From Apostichopus japonicus (Eukaryota; Echinodermata; Holothuroidea; Aspidochirotida; Stichopodidae), in the NCBI RefSeq assembly GCF_037975245.1, contig NC_092568.1:34754501-34814500 (forward strand): a stretch of DNA of 60,000 nt, given 5' to 3'. The notes beneath the pieces were generated by a model that was not told the origin of the DNA, searched no databases, and worked only from the letters and a program-made list of their open reading frames with translations. The translations under genes were made by a program, and so were the position numbers. Below, piece by piece: positions 1 through 12,109 of the stretch. Positions within the stretch are counted from its first letter, which is position 1; the number at the start of each line of letters is the position of its first letter.

Positions 1-2600
1 TCTGTAGGGATGCAAGGTTTTCTGAGCGGACGCAAACATTCTCAAGACGTGATAATTTTAAATATTCGCAAAAACAATGTGTGAAGAGTTATAGACATTT
101 TATGTTTTAGACACTGTTCCTGATTAATCATGTAGGTTTGAGAGAATTCTCTGGTATTAAAAAACTATTTCTGTAATCGTTTCCGATCCTTGCCAGAAAG
201 AGAGGATCAGCCCATGGTTTACAGCATGAACATTGCAGCAAAATAAACTAACATGTTCACTTGTTGCTTTGTTTTTATATAAAAATGGTACATAAATTTG
301 AATGGCAAATCTTCTGTAGTTAAGCATATCATTATTTTGCTATGTAGATATTTTACTTCTGCTTGACAGTATTCAGTTGAATTACATTTAAACAGTGCTT
401 ACCATCCCAGGGCCAAGTAAACTGAAGTCAACAGTTTTTTTTCATGTAGTTCGCAATGGTATGGAAGGTTCAAGGTTGCGTTTTATGTACTGTACTCTGT
501 CATGGCTGTTAGCTCCTCTTGGGACAAATCTTCTTTTCTGCCAAAACAAAATGAAAAATAACAGCAGAAAAAAGTTATTTATTTCTGCACCAAACAGAAG
601 CTGGTTACATTTGTTAGAAAATATTTTAAAAGTAAAACAATATTAATTCCAAAAGTCTTTATTTGAGTTTTGTACCATGTTTAAATACTTACCAGCTTAT
701 ATATATGTACTTTTGTAAACATTCCTCTTTTAAGTAGATGTATGATAAGGCAGTGACATCTCCAATGAAAACTGTAAATGTGTCCCTTTATTAATGTTCC
801 AAAAATGCCATAAGGAGTCCCTGCTATGTGCAGTTCAGTTTATTGAGATTAACACCAATTTAATGATCTGCTGTGCCTAGAAACATAGATATATAATCTT
901 CCTAACTAACAGTGCTCCGACACCTACTTTTGGGGAGTATAATCGTAGTATAAGAACAGCATGAATGGTAATAACCTAACAATTCATATTCATGTCTGTT
1001 TTATATTGCAAGGAGTAAGGAGTGCAAAGCTGTGACCTAGTTATGTGGAGTTCATTTTACATTTCACATGTGGATAAAACTTACACGTGACTAGGGCTAG
1101 ACTATACCTATATCATCGCATGGATAGGCTTAGCCTTATTACCTTACATTAAGCCAAAAACTGTTAGAGTTTTACATACCACTAACCCCCCCCCCCCTAC
1201 CCTAAATCATTGATTGTTGGCCAATTATATTGACGTGAAGTCTAGATTAAGATTGACCATACACGAGTTTCATGTTTTTTTTTTATAATTGAAAAGTGTA
1301 AAATTTAAATGTCATTATTACTCAATCAATTTCACATTATCTATACATAAAATCTAATATAGCTTAATTGCCATAGCCTAGCCTTGGTAAGTTTTACACT
1401 AGGTTATTCTAGGCCACTACAATAAATGCATTACATGCAAAAGCTATATTTTCTTTTTTCAATGTCGTCAATCACTAGTAGCCTATAACCATTTCTCCGA
1501 ACACGTAGACCACTAATGGTCTTAACCTAGTCTTTTTAAAAGCGAAGGCAAGCTACAGGGTCTAAAGAGTTCTGACCCAAGCGTAAAAAATGCTGTGTAC
1601 AAATTTGTGGCTTTTGTTAGGTGTGCACTCAGAAGTTGCTATACACCACAATAACTCGCTTTCGATAGTAGTAGAAGCGCAATGATTTAGCAAAGGTCTA
1701 GGTCTTGTTAAGTAAGGGTATGACATACTGTAGGCATACAATTTCTTAGGTCTAGTCCTGAAGGCACTTATAATTTAGCTAGGCTATTCTATATCCCATA
1801 GTCAGTATAGTCAGTATTGCGAAGTTCGGAACACCAAGATGTACGGAGCTAAAGTTATTTTCTCTCCAAAATGACCCGTTTCAAGCAAGTACTGACATAT
1901 TTGTCAATAAAAGGAAGTTATAGTTTTAGGATGTTTAATGCTTAGGTGTCCTAAACTTCGCAGTGTCCATGCTACAGTACTGTATATAAATTCCACATCA
2001 GGAAAAGGATCTGGCCTAACCTTGCCTGACAACGTAAGGGCTAACGTTAGGTTATACTTACAATATCGCGCGTAATGACTGTATCACAGAAATGACGAAA
2101 TAGGCATAATCTCGGTATTTCACCTTTACCTTTAAACAAACACTCATTAAGGTCAACTAATACCCATTAATCTAGCATGAATTCGACTTCGTCATCTGCC
2201 ATAATAAGATGGTTATTTGCAGATTTGTTGTATTTGACAGTAATGTCGGCTTGCGATTTTCATACGTTAGAAGCCGCCAGTTCGAACGTCTTGAGTCGCG
2301 ACCAACAAACCAATCAGAGGCGAGGATTGCAAATAGCTAATAATCTATTTTAATTAATTTACCAGAGTTATGTTATGATCAGGTTTACAGCACTATATTT
2401 AACCAGGCGTAACCAGGATTATGTTAACTAACGTAGACAACATCAAAGATAATTTTAGCAAATTGATGACCAGGAAATTTTCACCAGGTTGTTTTTAGAG
2501 TATAGGAGAATTTAAGTGTTTAAATATCAAAGAAAAGAACAAAGTCAAACCATGAAATGGAACATATGTTAATCATTTGATGGAAGTATGGTTCCTATGA
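1..2600. other. Gene-free stretch
   Basis: I see no convincing coding exon here. A poly-C run lies near 1187. Spacers contain scattered 'ctaggcct'-like words. A CCAAT-box-like AACCAATCAGA lies near 2310 in a relatively GC-rich patch (about 2240-2330) that could be promoter-proximal sequence. No transcript start or downstream exon can be tied to it. Confidence 0.4.
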
Positions 2601-2659
2601 CTGTGACATCCAGTGACATCAAGCTTGAATGGAAAACTTGATCTTAACTCTTTATATTA

Positions 2660-3080
2660 CATGCACTGTTTTAACACCAGTGACCTGACAAGCACAAAAT
2701 GCTCTACACTGCCTTTCTCTTGTGCATTTTATTTGGCCAGACATGTCATATACCACACTTTGCAAGAATTCTCATGCACCTATGCACTGATTTCGATATT
2801 CCAGGTTAAAGACATAGATTCTCTTGAAACAAACATTGTATATGTAATAAGGTTCAACTGAACTTGACTTTACTGAACTGAAGTAACAAAAACTTAACAT
2901 ATCACTCTGCTTTTCGCACCAGTGACTTCACCAGGCTGTAAACTCCCTTATCGTTGTGCACTTGGCCAGGCATGTCATAAACCACAATGTGTAAGAATTT
3001 CCCACCCACTTATGACCTAATTTTGACATTCCAGGTTAAAGATAGATATTTCCTTGAACAAACATCAGGAGATATGTTTA
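2660..3080. repeat. Diverged tandem duplication, period about 240 bp
   Basis: Two successive copies begin at about 2679 and 2919. They share 'ccagtgac', 'ggccag-catgtcata-accaca', 'attccaggttaaaga' and a 'cttgaa-caaacat' tail in the same order. Divergence is substantial, so the duplication is old. The ORF across the first copy is not preserved in the second, so I do not call it coding. Confidence 0.6.
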
Positions 3081-3119
3081 ACTTAACATCTTTCGTTAAA
3101 TTATCACAAAAGCCTGTTG

Positions 3120-3168
3120 TGGCGGGATCCGTGGAAAGAACGCGAAGCTGTTTACGATGAATGTATTT
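3120..3168 (+). other. Possible short exon ending at a GT donor
   Basis: An open frame (SLLWRDPWKEREAVYDECIC) runs into LPG at a CCAG|GTAATG donor-like site around 3178. The frame continues to a stop at about 3210 if unspliced. I do not recognise the sequence and see no clear acceptor. It is noted only because the Cys/Trp-rich composition differs from the surrounding AT-rich DNA. Confidence 0.15.
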
Positions 3169-3598
3169 GTTTGCCAGGTAATGGTCCAAATGGATGCTCT
3201 CCTAGAGTATAAATTAAATTATAGTGAGGTACTATGATAGCCAATGTAGATGTAGGGATACAATCTGCCCATATTTTCAATGTCCTACAGTTGTTCATTG
3301 ACAAAGACACCCCCCCCCCTGTCCCCCTTCAGCCAGACACAAATGCAATTAAGCTTCCTCTAGCTTGGAGTATATTGGAGGTTTTGTTTTATGGGGGAGT
3401 TACAATGGTGATTAAATATCAAAGGTTATGTGCATTGTGCAGGAGAGCATATACCTTCCCATTTACTGACTGGTCCTGGACCAGTTTGTCATTTATAGAG
3501 ATTTATTCAATATCATCAAACGAAAACTTAAAAGCTATTTTTTAATATGATGTGTTACTGCAATATTCCATCCCATTACATTAGATATATGCACTGAA

Positions 3599-3829
3599 AT
3601 GGAATCAGCCGATGCAAAAATTTCGCCTGAAGAAATCCAGACCTTAGAAGCGATCAGTGTCAAATTTACACTTTGGGAGATAATCGAAAGCAGCTTTAAC
3701 AATTCAAGTGAACTTTTTGTTAATTTTGAAAATAATAACGTGCCCTCACAACTTGTGTTAACCCATCAGCTATATCAAGAGTGCTTCCAAGAATTTCTGG
3801 TAGTGTAGTTTATGCCTTAGGTAAGTAAA
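3599..3829 (+). CDS. Unrecognised small ORF with a strong downstream donor
   Basis: An ATG at 3599 opens a 69-codon acidic ORF that starts MESADAKISPEEIQ. It closes at 3808, only about 13 bases before a near-consensus donor (CCTTAG|GTAAGTAAA, intron starting near 3822). A different frame (ISRVLPRISGSVVYAL) runs open through that donor. Either a frameshift separates the two frames or only one of them is real. No family is recognised. This could be a first coding exon of a host gene, a broken exon, or chance. cDNA would decide. Confidence 0.25.
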
Positions 3830-5320
3830 ATTGGAAAACAAGTCTTTGGTTTATTTTTCCGAGAATCATATCCTAAACAACATAAAAATTGTCACCAATC
3901 TGTCGAAGCATATTGGTGAGGTACTAGCATGCCATTCAAACCATCTTGCCATTTTAAAAATATAAAAATTTTAGACACTGAAAATCCACAAAAGCAGAAC
4001 ACGCCTCCACACTGGACACTTTTTCTCCTTTAACCTTTCTTCTTTCAGAGAAAATAATAGGGAGAAGATAAATGACAGCATTTTTCTGATCCTAGAAATC
4101 CATAGTTCCACATATGCAAATATGAACACACAACCCCAATTGCAAGGCGTGTCAAAACTTTGTAGTTCTCTGATCTGGCATCATTATCACAATTCCATAC
4201 TTAATAGTTTAGCATTGCACACAACAAACAACCATTTTTGGGGAACATTTTACTAGTTTGCACAGACATACGAAAATGTTGTTTGTTAAGCCAATTAAGA
4301 GACTGTTTAGAACTACCTTGTACCAATTTCCAACACCCAAACTAGCAACGTCATGGAGATAAAAAAGGAATGACATTAATAAAAATCATTTTAACTAATC
4401 ATACACACGAGGGTAACAGCATTTTCATTTACCTACAGGAATCCTCATTGCTTTTGCCTTGGACTTTTTGTTCTTTATCAAGAAGAACCCACTTCGAAAA
4501 CCACTGCTCATAAGTGTCCACTTTGAGTATAAGAGCTTTCCCGTGATGAATAAAGGACATCAAAGTCTTTCTCAGTATGTTAAGACAATAGTAACACCGA
4601 AAAAAAAGACTTAACATTTAAATGCAATATGAAAGGTAACTAATGGTACTTAAGTGCGTCCTCTCATAAAAAGGCGCTATAATGCCAAAAGCCATACATT
4701 ATGCTAACGATCAGCAAAATTCTCTAGATGTCTCAAAGATTTTTCTGCCGCATGTGAGTATATTTGTAATATCATCCCTCCCTTACAACAAATAAACAGA
4801 GGCCCAGAAAGGTAACCTGGAGATAATATCCCTTCTTGATTGACATTCAAATTCAGTTAAGATTAATTTTGCCAATATCTCTCTTAATGCAATCAACGTT
4901 TTGGATTGGTGAAATCCAGCCATGTGGTGATACAAGGATTGGGGAATAGAACGAGACGATGGTTCAGGGGTGATATGTTTATACATTTAAAAGTTACTAT
5001 TGCAGACTATTTGTGGGGTTTCAGTTCTTTTACACGTGATTAATCAAAACCATGCATAGTTAAATGCACCCAATGAATTTGTATTGATTTTGGGTGTATT
5101 TTCACTTTCTCGATAAAAGAAAGAGATTTATAGAGAAATGAAAGTCAAAGAAATGGAGAGAGACTGAGAAAGGAAGAAACTTTTACAGGCAGCCCCTTTA
5201 CAAATCTACAACAATTAAAATTAATAAAAGCAAACTCTTATTATAGCCATAATTCGTAATAAAATCATGTTTAGTGATCTTTTAAGAGATATTTTTTTAT
5301 CATTAACTATGGACTCTTGA
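3830..5320. other. Gene-free stretch
   Basis: AT-rich sequence. The small ORFs on both strands show neither splice signals nor family resemblance. I see nothing else. Confidence 0.4.
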
Positions 5321-5324
5321 AGGT

Positions 5325-5590
5325 TGTTTCTTGTAGGTTGTTGATTGTTGCTTGTTGCTTGCTGCTTGTTGTTTGGTTCTTGAATGGCTGTCTTGAAGGT
5401 TGTATCAAAAAAATATGCCTGTGTAAAATAAGAGTTCAATGAAAAATATTGATATATTTGTCAGTTTTGGGTTGTTGGTTGTTGTTGGTTGGTTCTTGAA
5501 GGTTGTCTTGAAGGTTGTTTCAAATAAATATGGCCTGTAGAAAGAAGAGTTCAATGGAAAATATTGATGTCAGATGTATCAATATGGAGC
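5325..5590. repeat. Two-copy tandem repeat with a ttgttg-rich head
   Basis: Two copies of a ~135-bp unit begin near 5325 and 5468. Each has a 'gttgttg'-rich low-complexity head, then 'ggttcttgaa-ggctgtcttgaaggttgt', then 'tcaaa-aaatatg-cctgt', then 'agagttcaatg-aaaatattgat'. The copies differ by small indels. The only ORF across this region (5439-5221, minus) translates the low-complexity head into Q/N runs and is not credible as a protein. Confidence 0.65.
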
Positions 5591-6580
5591 TTATAGGAAT
5601 TTTTAGTGTTATGGCTGTGTGATTTTAGTGTAAAAAAGTGTAAAATTAGTCCTAAGTCACAAATCATGGGACGAGATCTGTTAACATATTGTTTATGAAA
5701 TCAGCAGCTTGATACTTGAAATTTAGGTATGTAATAGTCTCATCATTCTTGGACTTAGCGTGTATGGAAATTCGGCTAAAATTTCTGGCATTTTATTTTA
5801 CCACCATCATTTATCCAGTGTGGCTCCAATTCTACCGTTTCAATAATATACTGCTGGAGCTGCTCAGGATTGTTTTCCAGTGTGTGTATTTTTTTCAGCT
5901 TCTAAATCTTCTCGACTGGTTTCTCATGTCCTGTTTAAAAATACCCCAAACACACAACACTTCGCTAAAACCACTCACGGACAATGAAATGGGTTTCAGT
6001 CGTAAGAGTGAGCTCAATTATGGGACTGCAGACATAGTTCAACTCTGTTTCTGAAAATATGAATCTAAAATGTCTATGAACCAGGACTGAGAGTGGTCAG
6101 TATCAGCTAATGATTATTAGCAGGCTTTAAAAATCACAATGGTAAGTATTTGGTCTGCGTATGGTCAAACTTACTGAATGGAGACTCAAGGCTTTCAAGG
6201 AGAACCTGAACTGCAATATTTCATTTCATGGGGAAAATTGAATGAAAATATTTTCACACGTTCATTGCATTCTTGCATTGTAGAGAGGATAACAGAAGTT
6301 GGATGTGAAGAATTATGTAAATGTCCAATAAATAATACAGCTGACCTTTGTGTACCACCATTGATGTGGTAACAATCATATTTTTCCCGTTCAGAAGCAG
6401 CTTGAATTATGTCAATATTCCAATCAGAATCATGCACATCAAATTTATGGCAGTTTTCTATGCTCTCAGAGCTTCTGTGTGTGGTTTATTGTCTGTCCGA
6501 TCTGCGTGACATTTCGGTAAATGGTGTTTGTATGATAAAATCATGGAAAGAAGTTACAAACAAAATTCACTTCCATCAAT
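5591..6580. other. Gene-free stretch
   Basis: ORFs at 5716-6054 (+) and 6178-6372 (+) have hydrophobic or mixed composition. They lack recognised motifs and flanking splice sites. Nothing else is seen before the LINE that begins at 6581. Confidence 0.35.
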
Positions 6581-8309
6581 ATAGATAGATATATAGATAG
6601 ATTCTGTATTCAATCAATGAGCAATGAAATTACACATCGAAAATTAAAACATTCCTCAAGCTCCTTAGAATAGAAATAGAAATATAGAATAATAGAAAAA
6701 TATGTGCAAATAATAATTTACAGGTTATTATAAAGTTTAACGGCAGATGGAAAGAAACTGGCGGTAAAACGCCTGTTCCCTCTAAAGGTACAGAGTCTGC
6801 GGTGCGATGGCAAGAAATTGAAATATGCATTGGCAGGGTGATCAGAATCGCTCAAAATGAGCTGCGTTCTACGAAGAGACCTGTCTATGTAGAGCGACTC
6901 CAGGGAAGAGAGATCAACGCCAATTATCTTTTCAGCTGACCTGACCAGATAATGATCTGCGAATATCATCTTGCGTGGCCCGGCCACGTCAGGATACTCT
7001 CGACTATTGCGCGATAGAAATTAGTAAGTATACATTGACTGAATCCATGCAATCTCAACTTCCGCAAAAAATAGAGACGTTTCCTAGCTTTCTTCAAGAT
7101 TTCCGTACAGTTAACAGACCATGTGATATTATCGGTAATATGAGTACCAAGAAATCTAAAACTTGACACCTGCTCGACGATGTCTCCTCCGATACGTAGT
7201 GGTTGCATATCTGGCTTCTTCCTCCGAAAGTAAAACACCATCTCTTTAATCTTGGAAACATTAACGAGTAGGTTGTTCTCATTACACCAATGTACGAGGG
7301 ATTCAACCTGTACACGGTAAGTCGACTCATCATTGTCCGATATGAGGCCAGTGAGGGTTGTATCATCAGCAAACATGGTCACGAGACAGTTCGGGCTGTA
7401 TACCTTACAATCATACGTAAAAAGTGGATACAGTTTCGGTGAGAGAGGGCAACCCTGTGGTGTACCAGTACTCAATGTTAACACGGAAGAAACATAATTA
7501 CCAATTCTAACAACCTGAGGACGATTCACAAGAAAATCTAAAATCCAATTACAAATAGAAACCGGGAGCTTGAGGTCATTGATTAGCTTAGAATGCAGTT
7601 TAAAGGAGATAATAGTATTAAAGCCGAGCTATAATCTACAAATAAAACTTTAGCATATGAATGCTTGTTCTCAAGATGCTGTAAAATTTCATGAATGTTA
7701 ATAGATATTGCATCGTCCACACTTCTATTTGATCAATAGGCGAATTGGCAAGGGTCAAGGTCAGATGGCAATTTAGAGCATAAATACTTCAATACATGTT
7801 TCTCAAAAGATTTCATAATAACAGAAGTCAGTGCCACAGGTCTATAGTCCTTCAGACTGAAGCAGAATTGTTCTTAGGAACCGGGATAATGGTTGCTTCC
7901 TTCAAACTGTTAGGAACTGTTTGCAACCTCAACGACCAGTTATAGATGTCAGTGAAAACAGTCGCGAGTGGATCACTACAGCGCCTCAACAGTCTTGGGG
8001 GATACCAGCAGGACCGGGAGCTTTCCCTTTCTTTGGCCCCTTGAACGCTCGTCTCACATCGTGTTCAGCGATCTCAAATGGTGGCAGTACATCGTCGCAT
8101 GGCTCGGGTACCGGGACACTGGTATTCTGGCGGTCAAATCTGGCGTAGAACTCATTCAGCTGGTCGGGCAATGTGACATCATCGGTGTCAGCGGTTTTCG
8201 CGGGACCTTTGTATTGTGTGATCAGGCTCAAGTTCGACCAGAGAGCTCTAGCGTCGCCCGATTCGAAATTCTCTTCAACCTTGTCCCGGTACGCCCTATA
8301 ACTACATAG
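6581..8309 (-). mobile_element. 5'-truncated LINE (CR1/L2/Rex-like non-LTR retrotransposon)
   Basis: Read on the minus strand this is the reverse-transcriptase half of a non-LTR retrotransposon. From the 5' (high-coordinate) side it contains a linker with KGPKKGKAPGPAGIP (8.0 kb), then PVALTSVIMKSFEKHV, then FVDYSSA (about 7.6 kb), then [12 protein letters not shown] (about 7.45 kb), then the catalytic FADDTTL (about 7.37 kb), then [10 protein letters not shown] and a C-terminal region ending in NRRFTASFFPSAVKLYN (about 6.73 kb). The last coding stop is at 6718. The element ends in a short GATA-type simple repeat at 6581-6602, as expected for a 3' tail. The endonuclease is missing (5' truncation near 8309), and several frameshifts and stops break the reading frame, so it is dead. 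The clade assignment is from motif style only. Confidence 0.85.
6966..7529 (-). pseudogene. Reverse transcriptase core fragment
   Basis: This is the longest open piece of the LINE. It carries the [10 protein letters not shown] motif, the FADDT active-site box (both metal-binding aspartates present), and the conserved [12 protein letters not shown] and FRFLGTHIT segments. The frame shifts at its 3' end into the 6987-6718 piece, which holds the C-terminal LFNxLPS-like region (FNFLPSHRRL). It is not a functional protein because the upstream fingers domain lies in other frames. Confidence 0.85.
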
Positions 8310-10018
8310 TGTGGAGGTGCTACTTTTATTTGTGTTCTTCTGTGAAGTGCTAGCATTATTTCACAACAATATCTATACATCTACTATAAGCTTACACCAT
8401 TTGTTAGGCAAAACTTAACTTTTAATCAATTGACAGCTTGTTTGTTTAAAAAGCTAATTCGCACCCGCTAAGTTTTAGATCGTTGTATATTGTCCAGGTC
8501 GATTTTCTAATTTGCCTGATTTACATTTTAACTTGATGTTCTGTAATTTCTGTTGAAGCCAAATATGTACAAATACTTTGCGTTCTAATATCTACCCGCC
8601 GCACGCTCTCCAAAAGCTTTCCACACTTCACTGCTTCTAAGTTATTTCTGTTGGCCTACATTCCTGATATATTGTAAATTTAAACTTGAAACCGAAAAAT
8701 CCTTTTACATTAGGTAACCATAGACAATGTGTCAACTATCATCACACCATTATCAACAAACCCCATAGCCTACATTGTGTAACGCAGCACCATTGAGCTT
8801 GGTCTAGTTAGCATTTGCATCATTCTCAGTGGGGTAGGTCTACACATGACACTTTTTCCCATGAAAACTTCATCGTGAATATTCGTCAATTACTACTTCT
8901 CTGGTTGTCGCTGCATCTTGGATATGAGCCACCCGACCCTGGTACTTTCACATCACTCAGTAATTTTGATTGGATATAAGATGATTAGATGATGATCATA
9001 GTGAAATAATTAGTGTTAATATACTCTGTGAGGAAATATAGTAGTCTGTTAGGAAATATAGTAGTCCCGTTGTATTTCTTTACCAATTTTATTTCTTGAG
9101 AATTTACCCTTAAAAACAATGAAAATGGCTGGATTACATATAAATTTAGAGACCATTAGATCAGTTCTTAACACTCAATGCAAACTTCAATGTAAAAATA
9201 AAAGACTTTTATGGCCCAGAATAATATATGTTTACAGTGTAATATAAGATTGACAAATGGTGTTGAATGTTATCCAATTGGACTATGTCGTTTATTAGTC
9301 TATGTGAAGATGTTTTTGAGGAGTTATTGAAACTAGTAAACGATTGGTTAACATTACATTTAGACACTCATGCACATGTACAGGAGCATAAACTGGGTTG
9401 CGTGGGAGTTGCCTTGGTCTAGCATAACATGCAGTTACAAATACTACGGGATATATGTTATCATTAATCCTACTTTGTTGGTCATTAATCTTCATAGAAA
9501 TTTATGGGGCTTTCTTAAGTACAAATGAATGCCTTGACTTAAAGGGATGTAATGATTTAAAGATAATTTTGAAGGGTATTTTCACTGTTCAAAGTGTATC
9601 CATGTGAGTGAAATAACATTCTGGGAGAGAACGGTCATTTATAGTTCAAAATGGCGGCACCCATGTACAGTTAGTCAGACTCATTCCAGTTTTATATATT
9701 GAGGGGTTCTATTGGTAGTGGAATGTCGACTAGTATTATAATTGAAGTGTAGGCCTACCTTTGTTATCATTAATTACTTTGAAGTTACACTCATGTGTAC
9801 TTTGAGTTAATATTCTCTTGCTCTTTAAAAGCATATATTTTATCAGTATTCGTGTATCCTATGCTGTTAAGGGAGACAAATTAGCTTTATGATTGCTGGT
9901 TTAGTCTTAAATGGATAAGTATGTTAATAGCTGAAATATTTACCTTCTTTAACCATCTTCAGTCGTCTGAAGTCATTGCACCATACATGTCATGTCAGAT
10001 ATGTATTACCCTCTAGAA
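8310..10018. other. Gene-free stretch
   Basis: AT-rich sequence with no credible exon. A small direct repeat ('gaaatatagtagtc') is doubled near 9031-9065. A 'caaaatggcggcaccc' patch at about 9646 resembles one near 24390-24425 and is probably a minor dispersed repeat. Confidence 0.4.
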
Positions 10019-12055
10019 GTTGCAACTTAAAGCAGTAAATGTTTGGTCGTTAAAGCAGTATATAGTAAATATTATTTTGTTTAGTATTAAGACGTGCTAT
10101 AGGTTGTTTAGACATGCCAATGACGTTATTGTCCCAACCATACTTGTATTTTGAATATTATTCTGCGTTGGACACCACTGCTCGTTGAATTGTTAATATG
10201 TTATAATGATGTTTATTGCATGATTCCTTTTGGAATTGGTTTTAGGTGATGATAATATTGTTCCTATAGGATGTGTAAATATTGCATAGTTATTTTATTT
10301 TCCTCGTTAATGTTCTCTCTTCTTTACAGGCGGGCATTAAGTCCGGTGAATATTCACATCCACTGTCCTCATGGTTTGGATTTTGCTCTCTGTTTATTAG
10401 TTGCATGGTTAGATACATGGCGCCACCGAATAACAGTGATACAATATCGAAAAATTGATTCTTTGTGTATTTTGTGGACACATTTTTCCACACTGAAGAG
10501 CCAACGTTATCATCAACTTAACCTTAGAGGAACGTTTTTTAATTATATCATATTTTAAAAAGAATATTTTGAGGTTAGCAGCAGCTGTAGAAAAGTTATT
10601 TTCCTTAAAATCATTCAATTTTCTTGGACTGTTACCTCTAAATACTAATTGTTTTTCGTTCAAACCCATTCTTCATTTAAGGAATCAAGAGAGTACACGT
10701 AGATCTTTTTTTTTTTATTAATCTTTGCATGTTAATTTCAATGAAGTGACAGAATGGTTTCTAAAGTCAGACAACTACCTGCAAATGGTTCTCTATGTAC
10801 GTATGCAAACCGCTTAGAAGAAACATCCTATGGTTAGCCGGAATGATAGATCGATATCAAATTTAGAGTGTACAAGAAACAAATAATTAAAGTATTAATG
10901 AAATTTATGTATTTCGAGTACACCAACCCCTCATATATCGGTTCATTCCTATCATGAATTTGACTTACTTAGATACGGCATCACGTGAAGATATACATAA
11001 TTGCTGTCATAAAAGCATTTGTTCCATTTCGTGAGTAATAAAGTACAAAAAATGATGAAGGACATGTCTTGATCTACCACTCCCCCCCCCCTCCCTTCTC
11101 TATCTCTCTCCCAACCCAGTCGTGCAGCCTGAATGAAAAATATATATAAAACATTTCATTCAAAATTTCCCACAATTGTTTTTGCAATTTTAAAGTTACA
11201 TTATATATGTTAAATGTGAAGAATCATGATGACTTCTTTTCAATTTATATTTCCTTCTAGTGTTTGCGCGACAGTCTGAAATCCCGCGTTTCTCAGTGCA
11301 TTGATTAAGATCCTTTTCGTGGCTTGTAGCCCGTTCCTTCTTTGCCACCTGATGAGCATTTGTAATGCAGTCTCCTCGATACCTCCCCTGCCTGCTCCAT
11401 AAAAATTTGCATCAATATTAGAAATTTCATGTTCTCCCAATCCGAGATTCCTCGCTACACTCCTCCAATCGTTGGCGATTCTAGGGGCAATATCCTGGCA
11501 AACATAAGAATCAAAGTTCGTCGTGTGTCTCCATGACGACCTTAACTGACATCCAAATACAGGAGTAATTAATGGCTTATGGGGCTGAAAACTATATTTC
11601 TTGTCAAAATGTACTGAACAATTTATTCTACAATCCGTAGTAGATGTATCACTAGGCCTTGATCGTTTGCAATACGGTACTATAGGCGAATAGAGTGCAT
11701 CGCCGCTAACTGGTATGATCGACAGTATATTTGCTAGGTTACTTAGACATTTGAATACCACACAAAATCATGTTATTTATATTCATCACGAAAACCCGAC
11801 ATAAGTTTTAATTAAATAGACCGATAATTAGCAACTGATTAATGTATTCAATTAAAAAAGGAAATAACGATTTCTGTCGAAAAAACTAGTACATTGGCTA
11901 GAATCAATACCTTGATTTGTGTCAGGAAAATTTCCTCGTTAAAATTCTGCTTATACAGGAAACTTGGTCGAGTAACAAATGTTTTATTTGTATTAACTAA
12001 CCTGTAGCTCATGTTCAGTGACTGGCTCTTCGAGAGCCTGTTCGAACATATCCTG
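10019..12055. repeat. Segmental duplication D1, copy 1 (contains death-domain gene A)
   Basis: This segment aligns collinearly with 36392-38490. It starts at 'gttgcaac-taaagca', passes through 'tctttacagg-gg-cat-aagtccggtga' (10324 and 36713) and 'agtacacgtagatctttct', includes the death-domain exon, and ends at the 'ctac-gggttagt' donor. Divergence is moderate with many small indels, so the duplication is older than D2. The + strand ORF at 10271-10558 lies in the non-coding part downstream of the gene. Its frame is disrupted in the other copy, so I do not call it. Confidence 0.8.
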
Positions 12056-12085
12056 ATCCTCAGTGGCTTGGTTCACGTTTGCCAT
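11240..12085 (-). CDS. Small death-domain protein A (two coding exons)
   Basis: Exon 1 is 12085-12002: ATG, 28 codons, starting MANVNQATEDQDMFEQ and acidic. Exon 2 is 11545-11240: 101 codons, then a stop. The intron (11546-12001, 456 bp) begins GTTAGT and ends CAG, and both junctions are phase 0. The predicted product is 129 residues. Residues about 33-125 read as a single death domain, with the helix pattern DIAPRIANDWRSVARNLGL, then HEISNID, then an acidic/Gly loop, then QMLIRWQRR, NGLQATKRILINALR and FQTVAQTLE. Death domains are cytosolic adaptor modules that self-associate in apoptosis and innate signalling. No second domain, signal peptide or membrane segment is visible, so an adaptor- or decoy-like role is inference. 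An acceptor-like TTTGCAG at 12105-12099 suggests a 5'UTR intron, so the gene may extend upstream. The first ATG of the exon is used as the start. Confidence 0.75.
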
Positions 12086-12098
12086 GTTTGGCCGTAAG

Positions 12099-12105
12099 CT
12101 GCAAA
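12099..12105 (-). promoter_or_regulatory. Probable splice acceptor upstream of the gene A start codon
   Basis: TTTGCAG, preceded on the minus strand by a moderately T-rich tract, lies 14 bases before the start codon. It implies a non-coding 5' exon or an alternative upstream coding exon further right that I could not locate. Confidence 0.4.
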
Positions 12106-12109
12106 TGAC

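Noticed and set aside
10271-10558. 95-codon ORF in the D1 block
   Set aside because: The equivalent frame at about 36.7 kb is broken by indels. The region probably lies downstream of gene A in non-coding DNA.
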